NCBI GenBank assembly: GCA_020025635.1
Contig: JAHHRU010000002.1
Span: 136,827 to 200,826 of the forward strand
Length of the DNA stretch: 64,000 bases
Direction of reading: 5' to 3'
Origin: Allofournierella sp.
GTDB lineage: Bacteria > Bacillota > Clostridia > Oscillospirales > Ruminococcaceae
Under the pieces are notes generated by a model, which was given only the letters and a program-made list of their open reading frames with translations, did no database searches and was not told the origin of the DNA. The position numbers and the translations under genes are program-made. Below are positions 45,678 to 55,058 of the stretch, piece after piece (position 1 is the stretch's first letter; each line of letters starts with the position of its first letter).

Positions 45678-46625
45678 ATGCTGCTTTCCATCGTCGTGCC
45701 CTGCTACAACGAGCAGGAGGCGCTGCCCTTGTTTTACAAGGAGATCACCCGGGTTGCCGGTGAGATGCAGGCCAGTCACGGTGCGGATTTTGAATTTATT
45801 TTTGTGGACGATGGCTCCAAAGACGATACGCTTTCCATTGCACGCAGCCTTCACAAGGAAGACGGGCGGGTGCGGTATATCAGCTTCAGCCGCAACTTCG
45901 GCAAGGAGGCCGGCATCCTGGCCGGGCTTCGGGCCGCCAAGGGCGATTATGTCGCCCTGATGGATGCGGACCTTCAGGACCCGCCCTCTCTTCTGCCCCA
46001 GATGCTGGACACCCTTCTCAACGAAGATTACGACTGCGCCGCCACCCGGCGCACCACCCGCAAGGGTGAGCCCCCCATCCGCAGCTTTTTTGCCCGGATG
46101 TTTTACCGGATCATCAACAAGATCAGCGATGCGGACATTGTGGACGGCGCCCGGGATTATCGGCTGATGCGCCGGCGCATGGTGGATGCCATCCTGGACA
46201 TGCCGGAATACAACCGTTTCTCCAAGGGCATCTTCGGCTGGGTGGGCTTCAAGACCAAATGGCTGGAATATGTGAATGTGGAGCGTGTGGCCGGCGAGAC
46301 CAAGTGGAACTTCTGGAAGCTCTTCCTTTACTCGCTGGAAGGCATCATCGGCTTTTCCACTGCGCCGCTGGCCCTGGCAAGCCTTTTGGGCATCTTCTTC
46401 TGTCTTTTGGCCTTCATCGGCATCCTTTTCATCATCGTGCGCAGCTTTTTCTGGCACGACCCCACGGCTGGCTGGCAGAGCCTTGCCTGCATCATCCTGC
46501 TTTGCAGCGGCGTGCAGCTGTTCTGCATCGGCGTTTTGGGCCAGTATCTGGCCAAAACCTATATGGAAGTGAAAAACCGCCCGGTTTACATCGTGCGGGA
46601 AACCGAAGAGGATCAGGCCAGCTGA
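45678..46625 (+). CDS. Family 2 glycosyltransferase (DPM1/GtrB type)
   Basis: 315 aa. SIVVPCYNEQEALPLF and FVDDGSKDDT start the GT-A domain. DADLQDPP is the metal-binding DxD site and RDYRLM follows. Two C-terminal membrane helices (residues about 235-300) fit a polyprenyl-phosphate sugar transferase that supplies sugar to a membrane carrier. The ATG at 45678 lacks a strong ribosome site. Stand-alone gene. Confidence 0.88.
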   Translation: MLLSIVVPCYNEQEALPLFYKEITRVAGEMQASHGADFEFIFVDDGSKDDTLSIARSLHKEDGRVRYISFSRNFGKEAGILAGLRAAKGDYVALMDADLQDPPSLLPQMLDTLLNEDYDCAATRRTTRKGEPPIRSFFARMFYRIINKISDADIVDGARDYRLMRRRMVDAILDMPEYNRFSKGIFGWVGFKTKWLEYVNVERVAGETKWNFWKLFLYSLEGIIGFSTAPLALASLLGIFFCLLAFIGILFIIVRSFFWHDPTAGWQSLACIILLCSGVQLFCIGVLGQYLAKTYMEVKNRPVYIVRETEEDQAS

Positions 46626-46732
46626 TCTCGCCCCCTTTAAAAAGCTTATCCAAAAGGTCCTCTTTTTACCACGGACAGACCCCTGATATGACAAAATTTT
46701 GGACATTCCTGGCATTTGCCGAAAAGATCTTC

Positions 46733-46766
46733 CCGGTCCCTTTTGGGAACCGGGGATTTTTTTGCT
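46733..46766 (+). terminator. Terminator of the glycosyltransferase gene
   Basis: TTCCCGGT and AACCGGGGA arms around CCCTTTTGGG, followed by TTTTTTT. Located about 110 bases after the stop. Confidence 0.7.
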
Positions 46767-46848
46767 TTGTTTTCTGCCGATGCATTTTGGGCAGAATGCC
46801 CGGGACAGTCCCTTCTCTCTTTGCCGGCCCATTCTGTTTTGGGACAAA

Positions 46849-46881
46849 AAAAGGCCTCGCAGGAAAACCTGTGAGGTCTTT
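46849..46881 (-). terminator. Terminator of tRNA-Thr
   Basis: Minus strand AAGACCTCACAGG and CCTGCGAGGCCTT pair around TTTT and are followed by TTTTTG, directly after the tRNA 3' end. Confidence 0.75.
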
Positions 46882-46957
46882 TGGAGCCGGCGGACGGATT
46901 CGAACCCCCGACCTGCTGATTACAAATCAGCTGCACTACCAGCTGTGCTACGCCGGC
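46882..46957 (-). tRNA. tRNA-Thr (anticodon TGT)
   Basis: 76 bases with encoded CCA. Acceptor GCCGGCG/CGCCGGC, D arm GCAC/GTGC, anticodon arm GCTGA-TTTGTAA-TCAGC with TGT at 34-36. The T loop is TTCGAAT. The T stem as read (GGGGG/CCGTC) holds a G-G mismatch and a G-U pair. Confidence 0.92.
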
Positions 46958-47076
46958 AAGCTCCGTGCTATCTATTATAGCAAAAACATCTGCCTTTGGT
47001 CAAGAGTTTTTCTGCGGGAAGCCCTTTGGGTCAGAATGTTTTCTTTTTCGTCCTTTAAAGCATCCTGAAAAAGAAA

Positions 47077-47110
47077 AGAGAGCGGGCCTTTTGCGGCCCG
47101 TTCTCTTTAC
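47077..47110. terminator. Terminator of rsmA
   Basis: AGAGCGGGCC and GGCCCGTTCT pair around TTTTGC; on the minus strand the stem is followed by CTTTTCTTTTTC. Confidence 0.75.
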
Positions 47111-47131
47111 ATTTCGTATTGTTTCGCTGTT

Positions 47132-47995
47132 TTATACAGTTTCCTGGTTCAATGCGGTTTGCAGTGCCAGGAAATCTTCCAGCGTAAGCTGTTCGGGGCG
47201 GGCCGTGGGGGCAAGGCCGGCTTTTTCCAGGGCAGCCGCCACCTGTGCCTTGGGCAGGCCGAGGCCGGAGCTGACCGAGTTTGCGGCGGTTTTGCGCCGC
47301 TGGCTGAACGCCGCACGGATCAGCTTGAAATATCCCGCTTCATCCTGCACCTGAACCGCCGGCTGGGGGCGGACCATGAGCTGGATCACCGCACTGGTCA
47401 CCTTGGGCGGCGGGAAAAAGCTGCCGGGCTGAACGCTGAACAGCAGCTGGGGCTTTGAGTAGTAATCCACCGCATAGCTGATGGCGCCTGCTTCCCGGGT
47501 GCCGGGCTGGGCCGTGATGCGCTGGGCCGCCTCTTTCTGCACCATGACGGTGATGCTGTGAATGGGCAGTTTTTCCTCCAGCAGCCGCATCAGGATGGGG
47601 CTGGTGATATAGTAGGGCAGATTGGCGCAGACCGCCACCGGCATGCCGGGGAACTTTTCGGCGATGAGTGCCTTCAGGTCCACCTTCAGAACATCCTGCA
47701 GAATGACCTCCACATTGTCGAACTCGGCCAGGGTTTCGGCAAGCAGGGCCGGCAGACGTTTGTCCACCTCCACGGCAACCACCTTTTTTGCCCGCAGGGC
47801 CAGCTCTTTGGTGAGCACGCCGATGCCGGGGCCGATTTCCAGAACGCCCCAGTCCGGACCGATTCCGGAGGCCTCCACGATTTTCGGGCAGATGCCCGGA
47901 TTTACAATGAAGTTCTGGCCAAACCCTTTGGAAAGGGCAAAGTCATGGCGGGCACACAGGTCCCGAATGGTTTGAATATCGGTTAAGTTTGGCAT
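47132..47995 (-). CDS. rsmA: 16S rRNA (adenine1518/1519-N6)-dimethyltransferase
   Basis: 287 aa. SAM site LEIGPGIGVLTKELA near residue 52, motif IV NLPYYITSPIL near 118 and the FSQRRKTAANS C-terminal region. The start is the ATG after AGGTGAAAATC. It dimethylates two adenines in helix 45 of 16S rRNA late in ribosome assembly (KsgA). Confidence 0.95.
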   Translation of the reverse strand: MPNLTDIQTIRDLCARHDFALSKGFGQNFIVNPGICPKIVEASGIGPDWGVLEIGPGIGVLTKELALRAKKVVAVEVDKRLPALLAETLAEFDNVEVILQDVLKVDLKALIAEKFPGMPVAVCANLPYYITSPILMRLLEEKLPIHSITVMVQKEAAQRITAQPGTREAGAISYAVDYYSKPQLLFSVQPGSFFPPPKVTSAVIQLMVRPQPAVQVQDEAGYFKLIRAAFSQRRKTAANSVSSGLGLPKAQVAAALEKAGLAPTARPEQLTLEDFLALQTALNQETV

Positions 47996-48069
47996 GATTT
48001 TCACCTGCTCTGAAAAAGGCGGCCGCCGCATACCCTGCCGGGGTCACGGCCTGCCGCCTTTTGATCGTT

Positions 48070-49368
48070 TTATTCTTCTTCGCCGGTTTCGCCTTCATCG
48101 GAAGGCTGCTGGCCCGGGTCCTGCTCCGCTTGTGCCTCGTCACCGTTTTCAAGGTTCGGGGTATCCACCGGAACGCCGGAGGCGACCTTTGCCAGGGTAA
48201 CAGCCTGACCGATCATGCTGTCGTTTTTCACATCGCCCTCGGTTGCCTCAGAGCCGGGCTTGGGTGCAACTTCAACATCCACCGCAAGGCCGGTGCCATC
48301 GTAGCTTTTGCCGCTGCCGGTGAGCATACGGGCCACAGTAAGGACCACGGCGCTGCCATCCGACATCCGGTGCGGCTCCGACTGGATGCTCCACTTGCCC
48401 ATGGTCTTTTCACCCATGAGCTGGGCCTTGTTCATTTCACGCAGCTGGGCTGCAAACAGCTCTGCGCTGCTGGCGGTGTTGCGGTTCACCATTACCACAA
48501 TGGGCAGTTCCACGCTGCTGGAATCGCTTTCGGCCAGCATTTCACGCTTGCCTTCCTTATCCTCAGCATAGGCCGTGGGGCCGCGGGGGACCAATAGATC
48601 CAGGCAGTCCAGCGCCGAGCGCAGCAGTCCGCCGCCGTTGTCCCGCAGGTCAATCACCAGGCTTTTTGCGCCCTGCTCCTGCAGGTCGTTCACCGCACGG
48701 CTGAACTGGTTCAGGGTGGTGCTGTCAAACCGGAACAGGCGGATATAGCCGCAGCTGCCGTCGGCCATGGTGTAATTCACGCTGGGCACCAGATAGGAAC
48801 GGCGGCTGATGGTGTATTCGCTGGTGGTGCTGTCCGGCGCCATGTAGCCGATGATGGTGTTGGTGCCGCCTTCTCCGCGAAGCTTGGAAACCATGGCATC
48901 CCGGGTCATTCCCTTTGTTTCCGCTCCATCGATGGAGGTAATGAAGCCGCCCACTTCCATGTTGAACTCCTGTGCGGGGCTGCCTTCGTATACGGCGGTG
49001 ATCCGGCCGTAGCCGGAAGAATCCTTTGCCAGATCCACGCCGATTCCCATGATGTTGCCGTTTTGGATGTCCAGCATTTCACTGAACTGGCGGGCATTGT
49101 AATAGACCGCATTTTTATCCCCGGTACCCAGCATATAGCCGTAACCGATCATATCATTCAGGGTATTGTCCTGAATATCTCCATAGTAGTTGGCACGTAC
49201 ATACTTGTCGATCTCGCTGAGCTTGGAGTACATGCTCTCTTTTTCCTTGACCGACGGAATGGTACGCTCAAAGATCTGGCGTGCCATGATCATCGTCACC
49301 GAGAAGGTGACGGTCATTGCGATGATCGCAATGGTTATAGCCGTGCTGACAGTGATCTTTTTGTTCAT
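48070..49368 (-). CDS. S41-family C-terminal processing peptidase
   Basis: 432 aa. An N-terminal signal anchor (residues about 7-30) is followed by a PDZ domain (about 100-185, GIGVDLAKD and IDGAETKGM) and the S41 core. The core has DLRDNGGGLL, catalytic Ser in RNTASSAELFA and Lys in GEKTMGKW. An acidic C-terminal tail follows. Last gene of the ftsE-ftsX-M23 cluster, as in many Firmicutes, so a role in cell-envelope proteolysis near division is likely. Confidence 0.9.
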   Translation of the reverse strand: MNKKITVSTAITIAIIAMTVTFSVTMIMARQIFERTIPSVKEKESMYSKLSEIDKYVRANYYGDIQDNTLNDMIGYGYMLGTGDKNAVYYNARQFSEMLDIQNGNIMGIGVDLAKDSSGYGRITAVYEGSPAQEFNMEVGGFITSIDGAETKGMTRDAMVSKLRGEGGTNTIIGYMAPDSTTSEYTISRRSYLVPSVNYTMADGSCGYIRLFRFDSTTLNQFSRAVNDLQEQGAKSLVIDLRDNGGGLLRSALDCLDLLVPRGPTAYAEDKEGKREMLAESDSSSVELPIVVMVNRNTASSAELFAAQLREMNKAQLMGEKTMGKWSIQSEPHRMSDGSAVVLTVARMLTGSGKSYDGTGLAVDVEVAPKPGSEATEGDVKNDSMIGQAVTLAKVASGVPVDTPNLENGDEAQAEQDPGQQPSDEGETGEEE

Positions 49369-49401
49369 TTGCCTTCTCCTTGTTCAGCAAGTCTTTGGGT
49401 T

Positions 49402-50553
49402 TCAGGGGCTTACATAATTGCGGGGGTTCTGCCGGCGGCCGTTTACACGCACCTCAAAGTGCAGGTGGTTGCCGGTGCTGTTTCCGGTGCTGCCCACATA
49501 TCCGATCACGTCGCCCTGCTTGACCTGCTGGCCCACCGAAACCGCTTTGCTGTTCATGTGGGCATACAGTGTGGTCACGCCGTCGCCATTGTCCACCATG
49601 ACCACGTTTCCGTAGGTATAGTGGCCGGTGGTGGAGGAGACCACGCCGTCATGGGCAGCAAAAATGGGGGTGTTCAGCGGCACTGCGATGTCCATGCCGG
49701 AATGGCCGGTGGAATGCACGCCGTTGACCCACTGATCCGCGCCGAACTCCGTAGTGACCCGGCCCGCCATGGGCAGAGGCCAGATGAAGCCCTCTGCGCT
49801 TTGGCCGCTGCCGGTGGATGCGTTCTGGCGCACCCATTCCTCATACTGGCGCTCGGCTTCATCGGCCGCCTTCTGGGCTTCTTCCACCACCACCGACTGG
49901 GCCTGGGCCTGGGCGTCCTTTTCGCTGATGGCCTGGTTCTGCTGCTGGATGTTCTGGGCCAGCTGGTTCTGCTTTTTCTGCAGGGAGGCCTGCGCATTTT
50001 CCAGTTCTGCCTTTGCATCCTCCAGCTTCTGTTTTTCTTCTTCCAGAAGCAGCTTTTCCGCATTCATTTCTTCCAGCACGGCGGTGTCCTTCTCGCTGAT
50101 CTGCTGGATGTTATAGGAAAAATTCAGGATGTCATACAGGCTCTTTGCGCTGGTGACCATAGCCACCGCGCCGGAATTGTGCATGACCTGCATGGCCAGC
50201 ATCCGGTCCTGAAAATCAGACCAGCGCGCATCGATGTTTGCCTGCTGGTCAGCAATAGCCTGTTCCTGCACCGCAATGGCTCCCGCCTTTTCGTTGATGC
50301 GGTTCACCGTATCGGTGATCTGGCCTTTGATGATCTTTTCCTGGTTTTGGAGGCTCTTTTTCTGCTCCTCGGCCTTTTTCTTTTCGTTTTTGATCTGATT
50401 GTATTTTTTCTGCTCCTGCTTGAGCTGCTGTTCGCTTTGCTGCCAGTCTGACTTATAGTCTGCCAGTGCCGCGGGCACACCCGCCGAACCGATCAGCAGG
50501 CCTGCCAGCAGAAAACAGGCTGTGCGTTTTAAATAAGGATATACATTGCCCAT
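49402..50553 (-). CDS. EnvC-like murein hydrolase activator / M23 peptidase
   Basis: 383 aa. Signal peptide, then long coiled coils (residues about 30-115 and 160-245, Lys/Glu/Gln-rich), then a LytM/M23 domain. The zinc ligands are present (GHSGMDIA and HLHFEV), so unlike E. coli EnvC it may be catalytically active. It lies immediately after ftsX, whose extracellular loop is expected to control it. Confidence 0.9.
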   Translation of the reverse strand: MGNVYPYLKRTACFLLAGLLIGSAGVPAALADYKSDWQQSEQQLKQEQKKYNQIKNEKKKAEEQKKSLQNQEKIIKGQITDTVNRINEKAGAIAVQEQAIADQQANIDARWSDFQDRMLAMQVMHNSGAVAMVTSAKSLYDILNFSYNIQQISEKDTAVLEEMNAEKLLLEEEKQKLEDAKAELENAQASLQKKQNQLAQNIQQQNQAISEKDAQAQAQSVVVEEAQKAADEAERQYEEWVRQNASTGSGQSAEGFIWPLPMAGRVTTEFGADQWVNGVHSTGHSGMDIAVPLNTPIFAAHDGVVSSTTGHYTYGNVVMVDNGDGVTTLYAHMNSKAVSVGQQVKQGDVIGYVGSTGNSTGNHLHFEVRVNGRRQNPRNYVSP

Positions 50554-50584
50554 GGTTTCTCCCTTTTCGGCTGTTTTGGCCGGC

Positions 50585-51496
50585 TCAAACTTTCAGGTGC
50601 TTGCGGATGGAGAATGCGGTACCCAGGCTGCCCAGCAGGCCGCCGAAGCCGAAGAAGGCCAGGGTCAGCTGCCACCACAGCTGCTCAACGGGGATCAGGA
50701 TACCGGAGACCATCTGGCCCCAGAACGCGGGCAGCTGTGCGGAATAGACGACCGCCAGCTGATAGCCGCCCAGCACCAGCACCGATGCGATCAGGCCTGC
50801 CACAAAGCCCACGGCCACGCCTTCCACAAAGAAGGGGTAGCGGATGAAGCCGTTTGTGGCGCCCACATATTTCATGATGTTGATCTCCTTACGCCGTGCA
50901 AACACGGTAAGGCGGATGGTGTTGCTGATGACCACAATGCTTACAAAGCCCAAAACGCTCACCAGCAGCATGCAGATCACGCTGACCGCATGATGGATGT
51001 TGGTAAAGGTCTGCGCAAGCTCTACCGGCGCACTCAGCTCGATCACGCCGGGGATCTCTTCCAGCTGCGGGCGGATCTCCGGCAGGCGGGAAACATCTTC
51101 CAGCACCACCCGGTAAAAAGCCGCAAAGGGGTTTTCATCCCCCTCAAAAACATCAAAGAGATGGGCAGACTCGCCCATGCTTTCCCGCATGTTGGCAAGG
51201 GCCTCTTCCTTGGTCACATAAATAACGTCCGTCAGGCCGCTGATGGAGCGCAGGCGCTGGTCCACCTCGGCAAGGCCTTCCTCGGAAAGATCCCGGTCCA
51301 GATAGACCTCGGTCTCATTCTGGCTGCCCAGATAATCCATCATGCTGCCCACATTTATGGTAAACAGGGCCGCAACGCCGGTGATGATCAGGCAGACAGC
51401 CAGAACGCCGATGCTGGCCACACTCATGAACCGGTTGCGCACCATGTTGTGCAAGCCGGTTTTGGTCAGGTACTTGAAGCTGGAAAACCTCATCAT
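50585..51496 (-). CDS. ftsX: Cell-division permease-like protein FtsX
   Basis: 303 aa. Four membrane helices with a large extracellular loop between the first two, and the RRKEINIMKYVGATNGFIRYPF segment. With FtsE it transmits ATPase-driven changes to the peptidoglycan hydrolase coded next. Overlaps ftsE by ATGA. Confidence 0.94.
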   Translation of the reverse strand: MMRFSSFKYLTKTGLHNMVRNRFMSVASIGVLAVCLIITGVAALFTINVGSMMDYLGSQNETEVYLDRDLSEEGLAEVDQRLRSISGLTDVIYVTKEEALANMRESMGESAHLFDVFEGDENPFAAFYRVVLEDVSRLPEIRPQLEEIPGVIELSAPVELAQTFTNIHHAVSVICMLLVSVLGFVSIVVISNTIRLTVFARRKEINIMKYVGATNGFIRYPFFVEGVAVGFVAGLIASVLVLGGYQLAVVYSAQLPAFWGQMVSGILIPVEQLWWQLTLAFFGFGGLLGSLGTAFSIRKHLKV

Positions 51497-52176
51497 AACA
51501 GTACCTCCCCGATGCCCGCGCAGTCGTCCACGACGGTTCCGTCATCAATGGTGATCACCCGCTTGTTGAACCGGCGCACCAGATCATGCTCATGGGTGAC
51601 CACCACCACTGTGATGCCCACCGAATTGATTGCTGCCAAAAGCTCCATCATTTCCATCGAAAGCTCCGGGTCGATATTTCCGGTGGGCTCGTCCGCAATG
51701 ATGAGCTGGGGGCTGTGCACCAGGGCACGGGCCAGAGCCACACGCTGCTGCTCACCGCCGGAAAGCTCATCCGGGAACTTGTCCATCTTATCGGAAAGCC
51801 CCACCAGATTGAATACATAGGGAACACGGGATGCGATCTTCCGCTCGGGGATATCGGTGACCCGCATGGCAAATGCCACGTTCTCATAGGCTGTCAGGCT
51901 GGGGATCAGCCGGAAATCCTGAAACACGACCCCCATATTCCGCCGCAGATACGGCACTTCCCGCTCTTTCAGGCGGCCAAGCTCCTTGCCATCGATGAAA
52001 ATGCGGCCGCTGGTTGCCTTTTCTTCCCGCAAAATCAGTTTCAGAAAGGTGGATTTGCCTGCACCGGAACGGCCCAGCACAAACACAAATTCCCCCTTTG
52101 AGATATGCAGATTCACATCCCGCAGGGCTGTGTTTCCGCCGGGGTATACTTTTGATACATGCTCAAAAACAATCAT
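51493..52176 (-). CDS. ftsE: Cell-division ATP-binding protein FtsE
   Basis: 227 aa. Walker A GRSGAGKSTFLKL, signature LSGGEQQRVALARAL, Walker B LIIADEPTGNID and the FDFR-like VFQDFRLIP. The N-terminal FEHVSKVYPGG is typical of FtsE. Confidence 0.96.
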   Translation of the reverse strand: MIVFEHVSKVYPGGNTALRDVNLHISKGEFVFVLGRSGAGKSTFLKLILREEKATSGRIFIDGKELGRLKEREVPYLRRNMGVVFQDFRLIPSLTAYENVAFAMRVTDIPERKIASRVPYVFNLVGLSDKMDKFPDELSGGEQQRVALARALVHSPQLIIADEPTGNIDPELSMEMMELLAAINSVGITVVVVTHEHDLVRRFNKRVITIDDGTVVDDCAGIGEVLL

Positions 52177-52213
52177 GGTTCTCCTCTTTGCCCGGATTCG
52201 CTGCTGAGCCTCA

Positions 52214-52253
52214 CAAAAAAATGGGCGGCTACCGTGTATGGCCGGCCCATTTG
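52214..52253 (-). terminator. Terminator after the CdaR-type regulator
   Basis: Minus strand AAATGGGCCGGC and GCCGCCCATTT pair (one bulge) around a 10-base loop, followed by TTTTTGTG. Confidence 0.8.
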
Positions 52254-52296
52254 CACTTATGAAACGAATCAGCGCGGTTTTACTCCATTGGATCGA

Positions 52297-53379
52297 TCAG
52301 AATTTTGCAGGATTAGCGTTCAGATACTTTTTGACCATCAGCGCGATCTTGAACACGATGGCATCATCGAATTCACGCAGATCGAGGCCGGTCAGCTTTT
52401 TGATTTTTTCCAAGCGGTAAACCAGGGTATTGCGGTGCACGAACAGGCCGCGGCTGGTTTCGGAAACATTCAGGTTGTTTTCAAAGAAGCGCTGAATGGT
52501 AAACAGCGTCTCGGCATCCAGGCTTTCGATGCTGCCCTGCTTGAACACTTCCTTCAGGAAGGTCTCGCACAGGGTGGTGGGCAGCTGATAGATCAGGCGG
52601 GCGATGCCCAGGTTGTCATAGCTGACAATGGCCTGCTCAGTGTCGAACACCTTGCCCACTTCCATGGCGATCTGGGCTTCCTTGAAGCTGGTAGCCAGGT
52701 CCTTCACATTGCCAATGGGGGTGCCGATGCCCACCACGGCCTTGATGTAGTGCTCACCGGAAAGGGTGTCCACGATGCTGGAGGCCAGCTTTTCCACATC
52801 CCGCTGGTCGATGCCGCGCTTGATCTCCTTGACCAGCACGGTATCGGTTTCGCTGATGTTGAACACAAAGTCCTTCTGCTTGTCCGGGAAGAGGCTGCTC
52901 ACCACATCATAGGCGGAAATATCGTTGCCGGAGGTGACACGGATCAGCAGCACCACACGGGATACATCGGTAACAAAGTGCAGCTCACGCGCCTTTGCGT
53001 AGATGTCGCCGGGCAGGATATTGTCCAGCACCACATTTTTGATGAAGTTCGCTTTGTCGAACTTTTCATCGTGATACTGCTTGATGCTTTGCAGGCTGAT
53101 CGCCAGCAGGTTTGCAAACTGCATGGAGGTATCGTCCACGCCTTCCACAAACACCGAATAATCGTTGTGCTTGTTGGAGCTGAACTGATGATAGCTGCAG
53201 CCGTCTTTTACAAAGCTGTCGCCGCTGAGACGCTCGGCCACGAAGCCCTCACGGACCTCGCCGATCCTGCCCAGGTCAGAGCAGGAAATCACGGTGCCGG
53301 TTTCATCCACGACGCCCACGGTACGGTCAATGGCATCTTTCATCTGATAAACGACGCCCTGGAATACTCTGTTAGCCAT
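52297..53379 (-). CDS. CdaR/PucR-family transcriptional regulator
   Basis: 360 aa. The N-terminal region looks like the sugar-diacid sensor-type domain (VGVVDETGTVISCSD). A GGDEF-like middle domain follows, and a C-terminal helix-turn-helix (NLNVSETSRGLFVHRNTLVYRLEKIKKLTGLDLREFDDA) is diagnostic for PucR/CdaR proteins. The start is the ATG after AAGGGGATC. No target operon adjoins, so the ligand is unknown. Confidence 0.85.
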   Translation of the reverse strand: MANRVFQGVVYQMKDAIDRTVGVVDETGTVISCSDLGRIGEVREGFVAERLSGDSFVKDGCSYHQFSSNKHNDYSVFVEGVDDTSMQFANLLAISLQSIKQYHDEKFDKANFIKNVVLDNILPGDIYAKARELHFVTDVSRVVLLIRVTSGNDISAYDVVSSLFPDKQKDFVFNISETDTVLVKEIKRGIDQRDVEKLASSIVDTLSGEHYIKAVVGIGTPIGNVKDLATSFKEAQIAMEVGKVFDTEQAIVSYDNLGIARLIYQLPTTLCETFLKEVFKQGSIESLDAETLFTIQRFFENNLNVSETSRGLFVHRNTLVYRLEKIKKLTGLDLREFDDAIVFKIALMVKKYLNANPAKF

Positions 53380-53652
53380 AAATCTGATCCCCTTTTTTAG
53401 CGCTGTCACAAATTCCAATTTGGGTTTGTGATTTTGAACAATTCGAAACGTGCTCTGTGTATATTTTACACAACGGAATTTACTTTTGCAACATATTTCC
53501 GCGAAAAAAACGGGCGTTTATTGTGTATTTTTGAGTTTTGTGCAAAAAAGCTCTGAAAAGACATCGAATTAAGCTTATCGTACAAATGTGTTAAAGTTTT
53601 GAACATTTTGCGAATGTCGTTTTTTTCCTTTTCCAAAAAGACGGAATCGAAA

Positions 53653-53682
53653 CAGCCCGGTGCTTGTGCCGGGCTGTCGGGT
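53653..53682 (-). terminator. Terminator after the pseudouridine synthase gene
   Basis: ACAGCCCGG and CCGGGCTGT pair perfectly; the minus strand continues TTTCGATTCCGTCTTTTT. The 53380-53652 stretch beyond is A/T-rich upstream DNA of the CdaR gene with no gene seen. Confidence 0.65.
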
Positions 53683-53687
53683 CCTGA

Positions 53688-54395
53688 CTATTTCTGAAGC
53701 TGTATCTTTGCTTTTTCTTCGCTTGTCAGCCTGCGCCACTGCCCCGGCTGCAGCTTGGGGTCCAGCGCAAGGCCGCCGATGGCCGTGCGGTGCAGGCCGT
53801 TCACACCGGCCCCCAGCACGCCGAACATCCGCTTGATCTGGTGATAGACCCCCTGATGCAGGACCACTTCCGCCCGAAAGGGGTCTTCTTCGCTGGGCAG
53901 CAGCTCCGCCGGCTGCATCCGGCTGCCGTCCGCCAGGGTGATGCCTTCTTGGAACGCTTGCACCATCTCCTGGGTCACCGGGGTATCCAGCAGCACCTGA
54001 TAGGTTTTGGGCACATGGCGGCGAGGAGCCAGGATGTCATGGGCAAATGCCCCATCATCGGTAAGCAGCACAAAGCCGGTGCTGGTTTTATCCAGTCTGC
54101 CTGCGGGAAAAAGCTCCCGCCGGGGAAAATCGTCCTTCACCAGGTCCACCACCGTCACATCCCGCCGGTCCTCTGAGGCACTCACGACCCCTTCGGGCTT
54201 ATTCAGCATGATGTACACGAATTCCTCCCGGCTCAAAAGGGTTTCCCCCTGCGCAACGGCGGAAGCTTCTGATACCGATGCATCCGCTTTTTTGACCACC
54301 GCACCGTCCACTGTGATCTTTCCCTTTGTGATCAGGGCCCTCGCCTCGCTGCGGGTCAGCCCCAGCGCCTGGGCCACAAATTTGTCCAGCCGCAT
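53688..54395 (-). CDS. rsuA: 16S rRNA pseudouridine synthase, RsuA family
   Basis: 235 aa. An N-terminal S4 domain (RLDKFVAQALGLTRSEARALITKGKITVDG) is followed by the synthase domain with catalytic Asp in FPAGRLDKTSTGFVLL. HQIKRMFGVLGAGVNGLHR near the end is RsuA-type. It isomerises a uridine in small-subunit rRNA. The gene starts 3 bases after the PNPOx gene. Confidence 0.88.
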   Translation of the reverse strand: MRLDKFVAQALGLTRSEARALITKGKITVDGAVVKKADASVSEASAVAQGETLLSREEFVYIMLNKPEGVVSASEDRRDVTVVDLVKDDFPRRELFPAGRLDKTSTGFVLLTDDGAFAHDILAPRRHVPKTYQVLLDTPVTQEMVQAFQEGITLADGSRMQPAELLPSEEDPFRAEVVLHQGVYHQIKRMFGVLGAGVNGLHRTAIGGLALDPKLQPGQWRRLTSEEKAKIQLQK

Positions 54396-54398
54396 GGG

Positions 54399-54884
54399 TC
54401 ATTCCTCCCGCATCCGCCGCCGGGGAGCCTTGCCCTGCACGCCGTCCAGCTCCATTGCCAAAATCACAACCGCCGGCATGCCCCGCATGGTGCGCTCATA
54501 GCTTGGCGTATCCAGATATTCTGCCGAATATTTTTCTGCAACCGCCCGCATACCGGCCATCCGCTCTTTTTCATCCGAAACCACACGCACCCGGCCTTCG
54601 GCCACGCAGCTGGCAAACTCCATCGAAAATTCACTTGGCAGATTTTCGGCATACAGTACACAGGTAAAGCAGGCCCTGGGGTCCCGCTGAATGTTTTCCA
54701 GCTTTTGGCCGGCCCGGCCGCAGTGCATATACAATGTATCCCCCACCAGTGCGGCGGCCATCGGCACCGCATAAGGGCTTCCATCCTCATTTATAGTGGC
54801 CAGCACACCATAAGGAGCTTTTGCCAGCACCTTGCGTGCGTCTTCTTCGCTGAGCTTGCGATCCTGACGGCGAAGTTCTCTCAT
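54399..54884 (-). CDS. Pyridoxamine 5'-phosphate oxidase-family flavoprotein
   Basis: 161 aa split barrel: LAKAPYGVLATINEDGSPYAVPM near residue 22 and GDTLYMHCGRAGQKLENI follow the NimA/5-nitroimidazole-type subgroup. The ATG follows GGGGGAAAACCA. It probably binds FMN or a related flavin; substrate unknown. Co-transcribed with rsuA. Confidence 0.8.
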   Translation of the reverse strand: MRELRRQDRKLSEEDARKVLAKAPYGVLATINEDGSPYAVPMAAALVGDTLYMHCGRAGQKLENIQRDPRACFTCVLYAENLPSEFSMEFASCVAEGRVRVVSDEKERMAGMRAVAEKYSAEYLDTPSYERTMRGMPAVVILAMELDGVQGKAPRRRMREE

Positions 54885-55058
54885 TGGTTTTCCCCCTTTA
54901 TCCTGATTTTCTTTTATTGTACCACAAAACCAGCCGCTGCGCCGGCTTTTTCTTGACAAATTCTGTCCGGGCGTGCTATGCTTTGCCTGATTGTGGGCCC
55001 TGTTTTGCGGCCCTGCTTCTTCGGCGGCCGGAAGCTGCCGGGAAGGGAGGCATTTCCT

